Positions 50,001 through 57,640 of a DNA stretch of 64,000 nucleotides are shown piece after piece. The translations under genes and the position numbers were made by a program. This DNA comes from Pirellulales bacterium. Its GTDB lineage: Bacteria; Planctomycetota; Planctomycetia; Pirellulales; Thermoguttaceae. Position 1 is the first letter of the stretch. Every line of letters begins with the position of its first letter. The notes under the pieces were generated by a model. It saw only the letters and a program-made list of their open reading frames with translations. It was not told the DNA's origin and did not search any database. The stretch lies in the NCBI GenBank assembly GCA_016936015.1, contig JAFGPV010000118.1, positions 1 through 64,000 on the forward strand, given 5' to 3'.

Positions 50001-50818
50001 TGATCGGTTTCCAGGAGCCGGGCCTCGCCGGCTTCGGCTTCGGCGGCGGCGGCGTCCCGCTGCCCGGCCAGCGTCTGGATTTCCCCCTCGATTCCTTCCA
50101 GCCGCTCGGTCATCCGCCGCCAGTCGACCAGGGCTACCTGGGTCCGCAATTCCTGCAGCCGGTTGCAATACTCCTTGTAGCGCCGTGCCTTGCCGGCCTG
50201 AGCGCGGACGCTTTTCAGCCGGTTTTCCACCTCTTCGATAATGTCGTGCAGCCGCAAGAGATTCTGATCGACGCGTTCCAGCCGCCGCAGGGCTTCCACC
50301 TTACGGAGCTTGAAGCGGCTGATGCCGGCGGCCTCCTCGAAGATAATCCGCCGATCCCGGGCCGAGGACTGCAACAGGACGTCGACCTTCCCCTGCTCGA
50401 TGACGCTGTAGGCCTGGGTGCCCAAGCCCGTGCCGGAAAGCAGGTCGCGGATGTCGCGGAGCCGGGCGGGATTGCGGTTGATCAGATATTCCCCCTCGCC
50501 GCTGCGGTAGACCCGGCGGGTGATGTGCACTTCCGGCGTCTCGATGGCCAGCAGCCGCTGCGAGTTGTCCAACGTGAGCGTGATTTCCGCGGTGTTCATC
50601 GGCCGGCGGGCGCCGGAACCGTTGAAGATCACGTCGGCCATCTCTTTGCCACGGAGACTTTTCACGCTTTGCTCGCCCAGCACCCACTTGATGGCGTCGA
50701 CGATGTTCGACTTGCCCGATCCGTTCGGCCCGACCACGGCCGAGATTCCCCGGGGGAACTCGAACCGGGTCCGGTCGGCAAAACTCTTGAATCCCAGCAG
50801 TTCGAGCGCTTTGAGCAT
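47087..50818 (-). CDS. smc: SMC chromosome-condensation ATPase
   Basis: 1243-aa structural-maintenance-of-chromosomes protein. The N-terminal ATPase head has Walker A [9 protein letters not shown] (31-39) and [18 protein letters not shown]. Two long coiled-coil arms (about 165-500 and 690-1040, Ala/Glu/Arg-rich heptads) flank a hinge (about 515-680: [29 protein letters not shown]). The C-terminal head has the ABC signature [19 protein letters not shown] and Walker B [20 protein letters not shown]. Residues about 590-627 of the hinge are encoded by heptamer-repeat DNA and do not look like SMC sequence. scpA and scpB are not nearby. The start [17 protein letters not shown] is canonical. Confidence 0.97.
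   Translation of the reverse strand: [1243 protein letters not shown]
48940..49040. repeat. Heptamer repeat block inside smc (family C)
   Basis: TCGAAAG/TCGAGAG 7-mers in the left half and TCGACGC (three) then TCGACCC (three) in the right half, divergent in orientation. They encode a Ser/Arg-rich segment ([20 protein letters not shown]) in the SMC hinge on the minus strand. The block is open on both strands. Confidence 0.88.
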
Positions 50819-50861
50819 GAAGGGGGAGGGAAAGGCGGTCTGGGACTCCCCTACGGGGAGA

Positions 50862-50970
50862 GAATGACGAAAGAAGCCAGAATGTCAAATGTCGAAATGT
50901 CAAATGACAAAGAATTACTCTTTTAACATTTGTCATTTAAGCATTTGTCATTCCTTCGTCATTCGGCATT
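50862..50970. repeat. Family B-like heptamer element upstream of smc, copy B4
   Basis: A diverged copy: AATGACGAAAGAAG, then AATGTCAAATGTCGAAATGT CAAATGACAAA, answered by TTTGTCATTTAAGCATTTGT CATT and TTCGTCATTCGGCATTC. It fills the spacer between the FlgI-like gene stop and the smc start. Confidence 0.7.
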
Positions 50971-52833
50971 CACCTTCTGGGGTTCCGCTGACTTTTTAGA
51001 ACCTAAACTCCTTATTTTACTGAAAAAATTCTCCCTGTTCCGTTTTTTTGCGGAAGTTTTTGGTGAATTCGGGGCTTCCTCGACGGTTTTTTCCGCCTTC
51101 TTCCCGTCCTCTTGGGGGGAGGTGTGTTGTCGTTCCTTGGTAAACAAGTCCGGGGCCGGCTCGGACAACGTGGTCTCGACGGCGCTGACCGGCATGACGC
51201 CCTCCTCGGAGGCGATGGTGCGTTGGTACGTCCGGCCCGCCTTGGGCAAGGCGTCCACTGCGAACCGGCCGCTCAATCCGCCCTGGGCCTTGGCCTCCTG
51301 CAGGGTCTGAACGACGTCCGGATACGTTCCGCCCAATTCGACGATCGCCCGGATGACTTCGTCCACCTTGGTCGAAACCAGCCGTTTTTGATCGGCCTGA
51401 CCGACGGCGAACCGGCTAACGGAGATTTGGTTCGGGCTGACGCTGGTGACCATGATTTTCGTACCGGCGTCGATGGCCAACGGAGTGAGGAACTCCTGAT
51501 TTTTGCCGAAGAGGACGATCTCGGCCTGACGGCTGGTAGTGACGTGGATCAACGGCGGCCCGGCCACGTCGAGCACGTGATAGCGGAAATCGCGGCCGAT
51601 GTTCTGGTCCGCCGTGATCGGATCCTGAAGGCTCATGACGGTCAAGGCCCGGAAGGCCCCGTAGCGAGTCTCCGCGCTGGAGGAGGAGAGCATTTCGTGG
51701 AGCTGCTCCATCGCGAGGTAATCTTGCATGGCGCTTAAGGCCGTCAGCGCATAGACGCGGAACGCCGGGTACTGGACCGCCAGTTCGCCCAGCGGCCGGG
51801 CGGCCTCGGAGCGATCGAGATAGGCCAGGGCCTCGGCGGCGTACAAGCGAACCTCCGGATCCTTGCTGTCGAGGACCTCAAGCAACGGGGGAATCCCGTC
51901 GGGGCCGATCGCTTCGAGCTGCAACGAGGCCCGGGGGGCCGTGTCCGGATTCCGCAGCATCCCTTTCAGCGCCGTTATCCGTTGCATCCGCTGGGGCGAC
52001 GTCTCGGAAATGGCCAAGGCGCGGATCACTTCGACGTACCGCGCGACGTTGTCCTTGTACCGCGGAAGGATCTTCAATTCGATCAGCTCGTTATTGATCG
52101 CCTTGGCCATTCCCACTTGCAGGCCGTTCCGGTAGACGTGGAATCGGCGGTTGACCGCGTTGGCCACTCGGGAAGCGTTGAACACCGTTTGATTGCCGGG
52201 AGAAAGGACCAAGGCCAGCTTCCGGGATTGCGTCGCTATGCCCCCGCCGAGGATCCGACCCTGGCAGGCCTGGATCCGGTCCTGTTGCGCGTCGGCGGAG
52301 GGACTGACCAACACCGGCCCTTCCGCCTGGCCGTAGATCCGTCCGGTGTGAATGTATCCGTCTTCCATGGCACCCAGTTCGCCGAGCCGGGTTTCGAGCA
52401 GATAGCCCCCGCGGAGGCTGGTGGTCTCGCTCTGCGAGGGCACACGGACCTCGACGTCGAACCGGTCGCCTTTTTGGATCCCCGGCCGCAACGTCGCCTG
52501 GACCAAAACCAAGGCGCAATTCCTGGAAGCTAAAATGGTGTTGGGATTCTCCACACCCCGAATTTGCATCTCATCGACCAGATGCTGTCGCAGCTCCGAC
52601 GGCGCCGGATCGCTGCCCGTGCCGTCCAGGCCGGTGACCAACCCCACCGCTTCGATTCGCACCGGATATAGTCCGAAGGGGGCGACAATGTCGCCGATCA
52701 AGCGCGTTGTCGACTCCTCCGCGTCGTCCTCCGGACTTTGCGAACGCATGGTCCCGCTATCCAACCAAGAACAGGCCGAGAGGATCACCGTGACTCCCAA
52801 CAGGGAACACCAAAAGAAATAGCGCCGAATCAT
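50959..52833 (-). CDS. FlgI-like lipoprotein with HEAT repeats
   Basis: 624 aa from ATG 52833 (AAGGAG 11 bp upstream). It begins with a lipoprotein signal: MIRRYFFWCSLLGVTVILSA followed by the lipobox Cys. The first half resembles FlgI P-ring sequence (VGLVTGLDGTGSDPAPSELR; GDRFDVEVRVPSQSETTSLR GGYLLETRL). The middle has HEAT-like repeats (ALKGMLRNPDTAP; LLEVLDSKDPEVRLYAAEAL AYL). Then come a second FlgI-like beta region and a basic tail rich in Lys/Glu/Ser (about 555-624). FlgI is the periplasmic ring of the flagellar rod. With no flagellar genes here, and HEAT repeats in the middle, this is probably a planctomycete-specific envelope ring or scaffold rather than true FlgI. Confidence 0.82.
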   Translation of the reverse strand: MIRRYFFWCSLLGVTVILSACSWLDSGTMRSQSPEDDAEESTTRLIGDIVAPFGLYPVRIEAVGLVTGLDGTGSDPAPSELRQHLVDEMQIRGVENPNTILASRNCALVLVQATLRPGIQKGDRFDVEVRVPSQSETTSLRGGYLLETRLGELGAMEDGYIHTGRIYGQAEGPVLVSPSADAQQDRIQACQGRILGGGIATQSRKLALVLSPGNQTVFNASRVANAVNRRFHVYRNGLQVGMAKAINNELIELKILPRYKDNVARYVEVIRALAISETSPQRMQRITALKGMLRNPDTAPRASLQLEAIGPDGIPPLLEVLDSKDPEVRLYAAEALAYLDRSEAARPLGELAVQYPAFRVYALTALSAMQDYLAMEQLHEMLSSSSAETRYGAFRALTVMSLQDPITADQNIGRDFRYHVLDVAGPPLIHVTTSRQAEIVLFGKNQEFLTPLAIDAGTKIMVTSVSPNQISVSRFAVGQADQKRLVSTKVDEVIRAIVELGGTYPDVVQTLQEAKAQGGLSGRFAVDALPKAGRTYQRTIASEEGVMPVSAVETTLSEPAPDLFTKERQHTSPQEDGKKAEKTVEEAPNSPKTSAKKRNRENFFSKIRSLGSKKSAEPQKVNAE

Positions 52834-52977
52834 GTCTTTCCGCACTCCTTCCGCTCAGAAAAGACCGTTGATTATCGAGAAGAGAATTGAGGGGCGACAG
52901 TACCGTTTCTGCTGAAAACGGTCAAGAGGAAGATGAAATCCGCAGGGGGAAATGGCGAAATACACAGGCGGGATAAA

Positions 52978-53006
52978 TTGCCGGATTTAAGTGAATGTGG
53001 TATAAA
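52978..53006 (+). promoter_or_regulatory. Promoter candidate for the GH127-like gene
   Basis: TTGCCG (52978-52983), 17-bp spacer, TATAAA (53001-53006). It lies 42 bp before the chosen GTG start in an AT-rich stretch. It gives a short leader with RBS CGGAGG at 53035-53040. Confidence 0.5.
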
Positions 53007-53048
53007 TTGCAATTATTACAAAAAGATTCTTGCTCGGAGGAAACAATC

Positions 53049-54773
53049 GTGGCTAAACTCTGGACCGGGTTCTTGTTTTCCTGTCTTCTCTTGGGGTTTT
53101 TCGGCAATGAGGGCTTATCGGCCGATCGGACCGAGGGCGCCCCGGGTCGGGCAACTCCCTGTTTGATTCCGCCGGCTCAGGTGCGTCTTCGCGGGGAAAT
53201 CGAGACCCGATACCTGGCAGCCACGCGGAATGTCCTTGCCCGGTCGGACCGGTACAGCCTGGACAGCTTTGTCGCCAATGCGTCGGGCCGTCCCGGCGCC
53301 CTGTGGTGGGATTGGCCGGGCGATCAGATCGGGCGCTGGTTCTCGGTCCTCCACGTGGCGGGGGGGTACGGTTGGCCGGACGCCGCCGCGCTGCGCGAGG
53401 CGGCGTTGGAAGCGATCCTGCCCCATCAGACCAAGGAGGGCAATTTCGGACCGCCCGGCTCCGCGGAGCGGAATGATTCCCGGATTCCCTCGGGCAACGC
53501 CTTCGCCCTGCGGGGCATGATGGACGCCTACGCGGATACGCACGATCCGCGTTATCTCGAATCCGCCCGAAAGCTGGCGCGCTACTTCCAGGCCATCGCG
53601 CCCCAATGGGAGACGCGCGAAGGAGGAAGGCTTCACGAGTTCTACGGCCATTGCATCGATGGCCTGGTGGCGCTTTACGAACAAGGGGGCGACCGCGAGG
53701 CGCTCGATTTGGCCGAGCGGCTGGCGCCCGGTTTCGGCCCCTCGTCGCATACCCATCACGCCCTCTCGCTCTGCCGCGGTCTGATCGATCTCGCCCGGGT
53801 CACCGGCAAGGGGGAATACCTGGAAAAGGCCGACGCCTACCTCTCCTGGTGCCGCGATCATCAGACCGTCTCCGGCGGCCTGCCCGAGATGATGCCGTAT
53901 TCGGAGCAGGACGAAGGCTGCGGGCTGGCCGACTGGATCGTCGTCAACCTGATGATGTACGAAGCCACCGGCCGGGACTGCTATCTCGACGAGGCCGAGC
54001 ACACGCTGGTCAACCATTTTTTCATGAACCAGTTTTCCACCGGCGGATTCGGGCACCGCAGCTTTTCCCAGGAGATCGTCGGCGGCAAGCACTGGCAGGG
54101 CTGGGAAGGAAAGTTCGGCAGCGAGAATCCGGGCTGCTGCTCGTTTTGGGGATCATGGGCGTTGGGGCAAGTGGGAAGATATATCGTGACGCAGTCCGGA
54201 GAGACCGTCTCGGTTAATCTCTATCCGTCGGCGGAGATTACACTGCCCGAGCGGGGCGTGAAGCTGGAAATTTCCGGCGATTTTCCCCGCATGTCGAAGG
54301 CGCAGATCCGCGTCGAGTGCACAAAACCGCAATCCTTTACGCTGGCCCTGCGGATCCCGCCCTGGAGTCGTTCCATGAAGGTCACGTGCAACGGCGTCCC
54401 CGTGGCCATGCCTGAAAAAGGAAATCGCGTGCTCCTCAAGCGCGAGTGGAAGGGCATTTCGACCATTTATGTCGATTTCGCGATCGAACTCCGCCTGGTT
54501 TCCTGGCCCGCCCGGAATCCGAAAGGCGTGGCCGTGTTCGATGGTCCCCTGTGCCTGGGCCTTTCGAGCGATTCGGCCGACCTTGCCTTGCCTTGGACCG
54601 TAGCGGTCGACGCCGCCGGCCGACCGGTCGTCGACGCTCAGGGCCGACCGCAAGTTGTCGATCCTTCCGGCAATAAAAAATTGATCGAGCCGATTAACTC
54701 GAAGTGGCAGGATCCTGACGTCAAGAACCCCGCCCGCTGGCGGATCCTGTTCCGGACTTTAAAGAGCAGGTAA
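53049..54773 (+). CDS. Secreted DUF1680 / GH127-like glycoside hydrolase
   Basis: 574 aa from GTG 53049, which has CGGAGG 8 bp upstream and gives a proper signal peptide (AKLWTGFLFSCLLLGFFGNE GLSA). An ATG at 52995 would put 18 odd residues before it. The (alpha/alpha)6 catalytic region runs to about 400 (ALWWDWPGDQIGRWFSVLHV; SRIPSGNAFALRGMMDAYAD; RLHEFYGHCIDGLVALYEQG; DWIVVNLMMYEATGRDCYLD). The Cys pair in NPGCCSFWGSWALGQ resembles the zinc/cysteine nucleophile site of GH127 beta-L-arabinofuranosidases. A beta-sandwich follows. The DUF1680 similarity is good, but I cannot name the sugar. Likely periplasmic or secreted polysaccharide breakdown. Confidence 0.82.
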   Translation: MAKLWTGFLFSCLLLGFFGNEGLSADRTEGAPGRATPCLIPPAQVRLRGEIETRYLAATRNVLARSDRYSLDSFVANASGRPGALWWDWPGDQIGRWFSVLHVAGGYGWPDAAALREAALEAILPHQTKEGNFGPPGSAERNDSRIPSGNAFALRGMMDAYADTHDPRYLESARKLARYFQAIAPQWETREGGRLHEFYGHCIDGLVALYEQGGDREALDLAERLAPGFGPSSHTHHALSLCRGLIDLARVTGKGEYLEKADAYLSWCRDHQTVSGGLPEMMPYSEQDEGCGLADWIVVNLMMYEATGRDCYLDEAEHTLVNHFFMNQFSTGGFGHRSFSQEIVGGKHWQGWEGKFGSENPGCCSFWGSWALGQVGRYIVTQSGETVSVNLYPSAEITLPERGVKLEISGDFPRMSKAQIRVECTKPQSFTLALRIPPWSRSMKVTCNGVPVAMPEKGNRVLLKREWKGISTIYVDFAIELRLVSWPARNPKGVAVFDGPLCLGLSSDSADLALPWTVAVDAAGRPVVDAQGRPQVVDPSGNKKLIEPINSKWQDPDVKNPARWRILFRTLKSR

Positions 54774-54828
54774 CATTGCAAATTGGATGCAAGGATTGCC
54801 TCAACCAGGAGCAGAGGGTGCAAGACGC

Positions 54829-55560
54829 ATGGATGAGCATTCTACTCCAACCGTGGGCCGAAGACCTTCTCCGGGGAGCCGGGGCAACCGGTTGTATCCT
54901 TCCCGGAAGCATTTCCGCTACGGCCTGCTTACCATGTTGCGCCGCGAAATCGAGGAGATTATCGCCCGGCACCTCCCTTCTGCCGAGCAACAACTGCAGG
55001 TTCTGGACTATGGTTGCGGCAACATGCCGTACCGTCCCCTGTTCGAACGGGCCGGCGCCCGATACACCGGCGCCGATTTTCTGGATAATCCGCTGGCCGA
55101 TCTTGCCGTGGACCGTGACGGCCGGACCGGTTGTCCCGACGGGAGTTACGACGTCGTTGTTTCCACGCAGGTGCTCGAGCACGTGGCAAGCCCCGCCGGA
55201 TACCTTGGCGAATGCCGCCGCCTGCTTCGGGGGCAGGGACGTTTGATCTTATCCACGCACGGCTATTGGCGGTACCATCCCGATCCGGTGGATTATTGGC
55301 GCTGGACGGCGGAGGGATTGCGGAAAATCCTCGGTGATGCAGGATTCGACGTGATCCGTCTCCAAGGCGTCATCGGGTTCGGAGGGGTTGTGGGACAACT
55401 TTTTCAGGACGTCATGTTTTCCAAGATCCCACGGTGGCTGCGGTCCCCCTATGCGTTTTTGATGCAATCGGTCATCCTGATGATCGACCGTCGGTATTCT
55501 CCCGCGGAACGGGAGAGGGATGCCTTGGTTTACGTCGCCGTCGCCGAGAAGGTTGAGTGA
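54829..55560 (+). CDS. Class I SAM-dependent methyltransferase
   Basis: 243 aa from ATG 54829 (GAGGG 10 bp upstream); an ATG at 54787 would add 14 residues. The Methyltransf_11-type fold has motif I VLDYGCGNMPYRPLFE, acidic ribose-binding YTGADF, SYDVVVSTQVLEHVASPAGY LGE (motif II region) and GRLILSTHGYWRYHPDPVDY WRWT. The HGYWRYHPDPVDYWRWT and later MIDRRY stretches resemble methyltransferases of cell-surface glycan gene clusters. It is followed 6 bp later by the methyltransferase-glycosyltransferase fusion, so the acceptor may be a sugar or lipid-linked glycan. Confidence 0.85.
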   Translation: MDEHSTPTVGRRPSPGSRGNRLYPSRKHFRYGLLTMLRREIEEIIARHLPSAEQQLQVLDYGCGNMPYRPLFERAGARYTGADFLDNPLADLAVDRDGRTGCPDGSYDVVVSTQVLEHVASPAGYLGECRRLLRGQGRLILSTHGYWRYHPDPVDYWRWTAEGLRKILGDAGFDVIRLQGVIGFGGVVGQLFQDVMFSKIPRWLRSPYAFLMQSVILMIDRRYSPAERERDALVYVAVAEKVE

Positions 55561-55566
55561 TAAAGA

Positions 55567-57450
55567 ATGGAACTTGACCTTTGTAAAACCAGCGTTCGGG
55601 CCTATTACGATTCCTTCGTCCGGAAGCTGCTGGCCGATTACTGGGGGGATAATCCCCGCACCGCGGCCGCGCTGCGCCACGCGCTGCGGTGGATTCCTGA
55701 AGACGCTCGGCGGATTCTCGACGTCGGATGCGGACTGGGCTGGTCGACCCGGGAATTGGCCGATCATTTCCCCCGCGCCGCGATCCTCGGAGTGGATCTC
55801 AGCCCGCAATTGAGCGACGTCGCCCGGCGGTTGACTACGCAGGGCAACGTGCGGTTCCAAGCGGGAGATTTTACCGCGGGCATCGAGAACAATGATGCAA
55901 GATACGACGCCGCCGTGCTGATCGACGTCTACGAACACTTTCCCGCCGCCGACAGGCCGAAGGTGCACGGCGCCCTGGCCCGGCTGCTGACGGACCAGGC
56001 CCTTGTCATCCTGACGTTTCCCACGCCCCGGCACCAGGCCATGCTCCGCAGCCGATACCCCGATCGGCTCCAGCCGGTCGACGAAGACGTGACCTTCGAC
56101 GATCTGCAGCGCCTGGCCCGGGATCTCGGCGGCGAGACGGCCTTCTATCGGGAGGTGGATATTTGGCAAAAGGGTGATTACGGCCACGCCGTGATCGCCC
56201 GCGGCTCCAACAGAGTGAAGCCTCTTCAATCCATACCGTCGTCAAGCGTGCAGATTGAGTCCCGCATCGAACGGCAGAGGCGGATCAAATCCCGGCTCCA
56301 GGTCGAAGTCTACGCGGGAGGACTCATCGTCCCGGCCCGGACGGGAAAGACCCTCTGTATCGCCACGCCTTCCGTGGCCGCCGCTTCAGAAACGTTCATT
56401 ACCAACCACATCGTCCACCTTCCCTTTCGAGTGTGTCTGCTGCACGGAAAATGGCTGCAACGGGATCACCAGGGCAAACCCGTCGCCTCCCCGATCGCCT
56501 ACCGCCTCGCCGATCCGCTGCTCGGCCGGCTGCGGATCGCCAGATCCTCGCCCTGGCTGGTCCGGGGAACTATGCGGTTCTTCCGCCGTGAAAACGTGGC
56601 GGCGGTCCTGGCGGAATACGGCCCGACGGGCGTCCGGATCCTGCCGGCCTGCCGGAAGGCGGGCGTCCCCTTGATCGTGCATTTTCACGGCTATGACGCC
56701 TATCGGCAAAAGGTCATTGACCGAAACCGTTCTCAATATCAACAACTCTTCGAGTACGCCGGGGCCGTGATCGCCGTCTCCCGAGATATGGAAGAGCAAC
56801 TCGCGCGGCTGGGCGCCCCGCAAGAGAAAATCGTCTACATTCCCTGCGGCGTAGACACCACGCAGTTCGAGGGGGCGGAACCCGCGAAATCGCCGCCCCA
56901 GTTCCTGGCCGTGGGCCGTTTCGTCGAGAAGAAGGGACCTTTGATCACGCTGTCCGCCTTTGCCAAGGTCCTTCGGCAGTGTCCCGAGGCCACGTTGACC
57001 ATGATCGGCGACGGGCCGCTCCTGGATCCCGCGAAAGACCTGGCCCGATCACTGGGAATCTCCACGGCGGTGCAGTTCCCGGGAAGCCAGCCCCATCACG
57101 CGGTCCGCGCCGCCATGCAGAAGGCCCGGGCGCTGGTTCAGCATTCCCTCCGGGCCGCGGACGGCGATTCAGAGGGGACACCCGTTGCGGTGATGGAGGC
57201 CCAGGCCTCGGGCCTCCCGGTAGTCGCCACCCGTCACGCGGGCATCAAGGATGTCGTCCAGGACGGCGGCTCGGGCCTGCTGGTGGCCGAGAAGGATCAG
57301 GACGCCCTGGCCGAGGCCATGATTACCTTGGCCCTCGACGCCGACCTGGCGGCGCGCCTCGGTCGCGTCGGCCGTCAGCGGGTCGCGGCGGAATTCAACT
57401 TGCCCCTGTCCATCGAAAGACTCACGTCGGTGATCCACCGGCTGAGTTGA
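55567..57450 (+). CDS. Methyltransferase - GT4 glycosyltransferase fusion
   Basis: 627 aa. Residues 1-220 are a class I methyltransferase (RILDVGCGLGWSTRELADHF; ILGVDLSPQ; YDAAVLIDVYEHFPAADRPK). After a 40-residue linker, residues about 265-627 are a GT-B family 4 glycosyltransferase (IVHFHGYDAYRQKVI; VIAVSRDMEEQLARLGAPQE KIVYIPCGVDTTQF; FLAVGRFVEKKGPLITLSAF; EGTPVAVMEAQASGLPVVAT, with the family E-x7-E). A fusion of these two activities suggests a methyl-capped or methylated glycan. It starts 6 bp after the preceding methyltransferase gene, so both are one operon. There is no signal or membrane segment; peripheral cytosolic. Confidence 0.88.
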   Translation: MELDLCKTSVRAYYDSFVRKLLADYWGDNPRTAAALRHALRWIPEDARRILDVGCGLGWSTRELADHFPRAAILGVDLSPQLSDVARRLTTQGNVRFQAGDFTAGIENNDARYDAAVLIDVYEHFPAADRPKVHGALARLLTDQALVILTFPTPRHQAMLRSRYPDRLQPVDEDVTFDDLQRLARDLGGETAFYREVDIWQKGDYGHAVIARGSNRVKPLQSIPSSSVQIESRIERQRRIKSRLQVEVYAGGLIVPARTGKTLCIATPSVAAASETFITNHIVHLPFRVCLLHGKWLQRDHQGKPVASPIAYRLADPLLGRLRIARSSPWLVRGTMRFFRRENVAAVLAEYGPTGVRILPACRKAGVPLIVHFHGYDAYRQKVIDRNRSQYQQLFEYAGAVIAVSRDMEEQLARLGAPQEKIVYIPCGVDTTQFEGAEPAKSPPQFLAVGRFVEKKGPLITLSAFAKVLRQCPEATLTMIGDGPLLDPAKDLARSLGISTAVQFPGSQPHHAVRAAMQKARALVQHSLRAADGDSEGTPVAVMEAQASGLPVVATRHAGIKDVVQDGGSGLLVAEKDQDALAEAMITLALDADLAARLGRVGRQRVAAEFNLPLSIERLTSVIHRLS

Positions 57451-57504
57451 TCGGCGGAATAACTTCCGCCGAGCGCAAGGGGCGCCACGGTAGATAAAGT
57501 GAAT

Positions 57505-57557
57505 CAGAGCCGGGCCGTGTCGGCCCGGAAATACCGGGGCGATACGCCCCGGCTCTG
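57505..57557. repeat. Cloverleaf-like inverted repeat between convergent genes
   Basis: An outer stem CAGAGCC (57505-57511) with GGCTCTG (57551-57557) encloses two inner hairpins: CCGGGCC / GGCCCGG (57510-57528) and CCGGGGCG / CGCCCCGG around ATA (57534-57552). It is a three-way-junction-capable structure between the GT fusion and the OPT gene. It may be a shared 3'-end structure. Confidence 0.75.
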
Positions 57558-57592
57558 AGAAAACATTACGACATTTCCTTCCGGATGCTCAG

Positions 57593-57624
57593 TAGCGCCT
57601 GGCACAAGTGTTGGGGCTAACCGC
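57593..57624. repeat. Family E repeat, partial arm (copy E3)
   Basis: AGCGCCTGGCACAAGTGTTG GGGCTAACCGCT, matching the E2 arm with a few substitutions. It lies 17 bp from the stop codon of the OPT gene. Confidence 0.6.
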
Positions 57625-57640
57625 TATCAATCTTCACCGT

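Noticed and set aside
48764-50926. 720-codon plus-strand frame opposite smc
   Set aside because: Shadow of the smc coiled coil; no domain, and smc is unambiguous.
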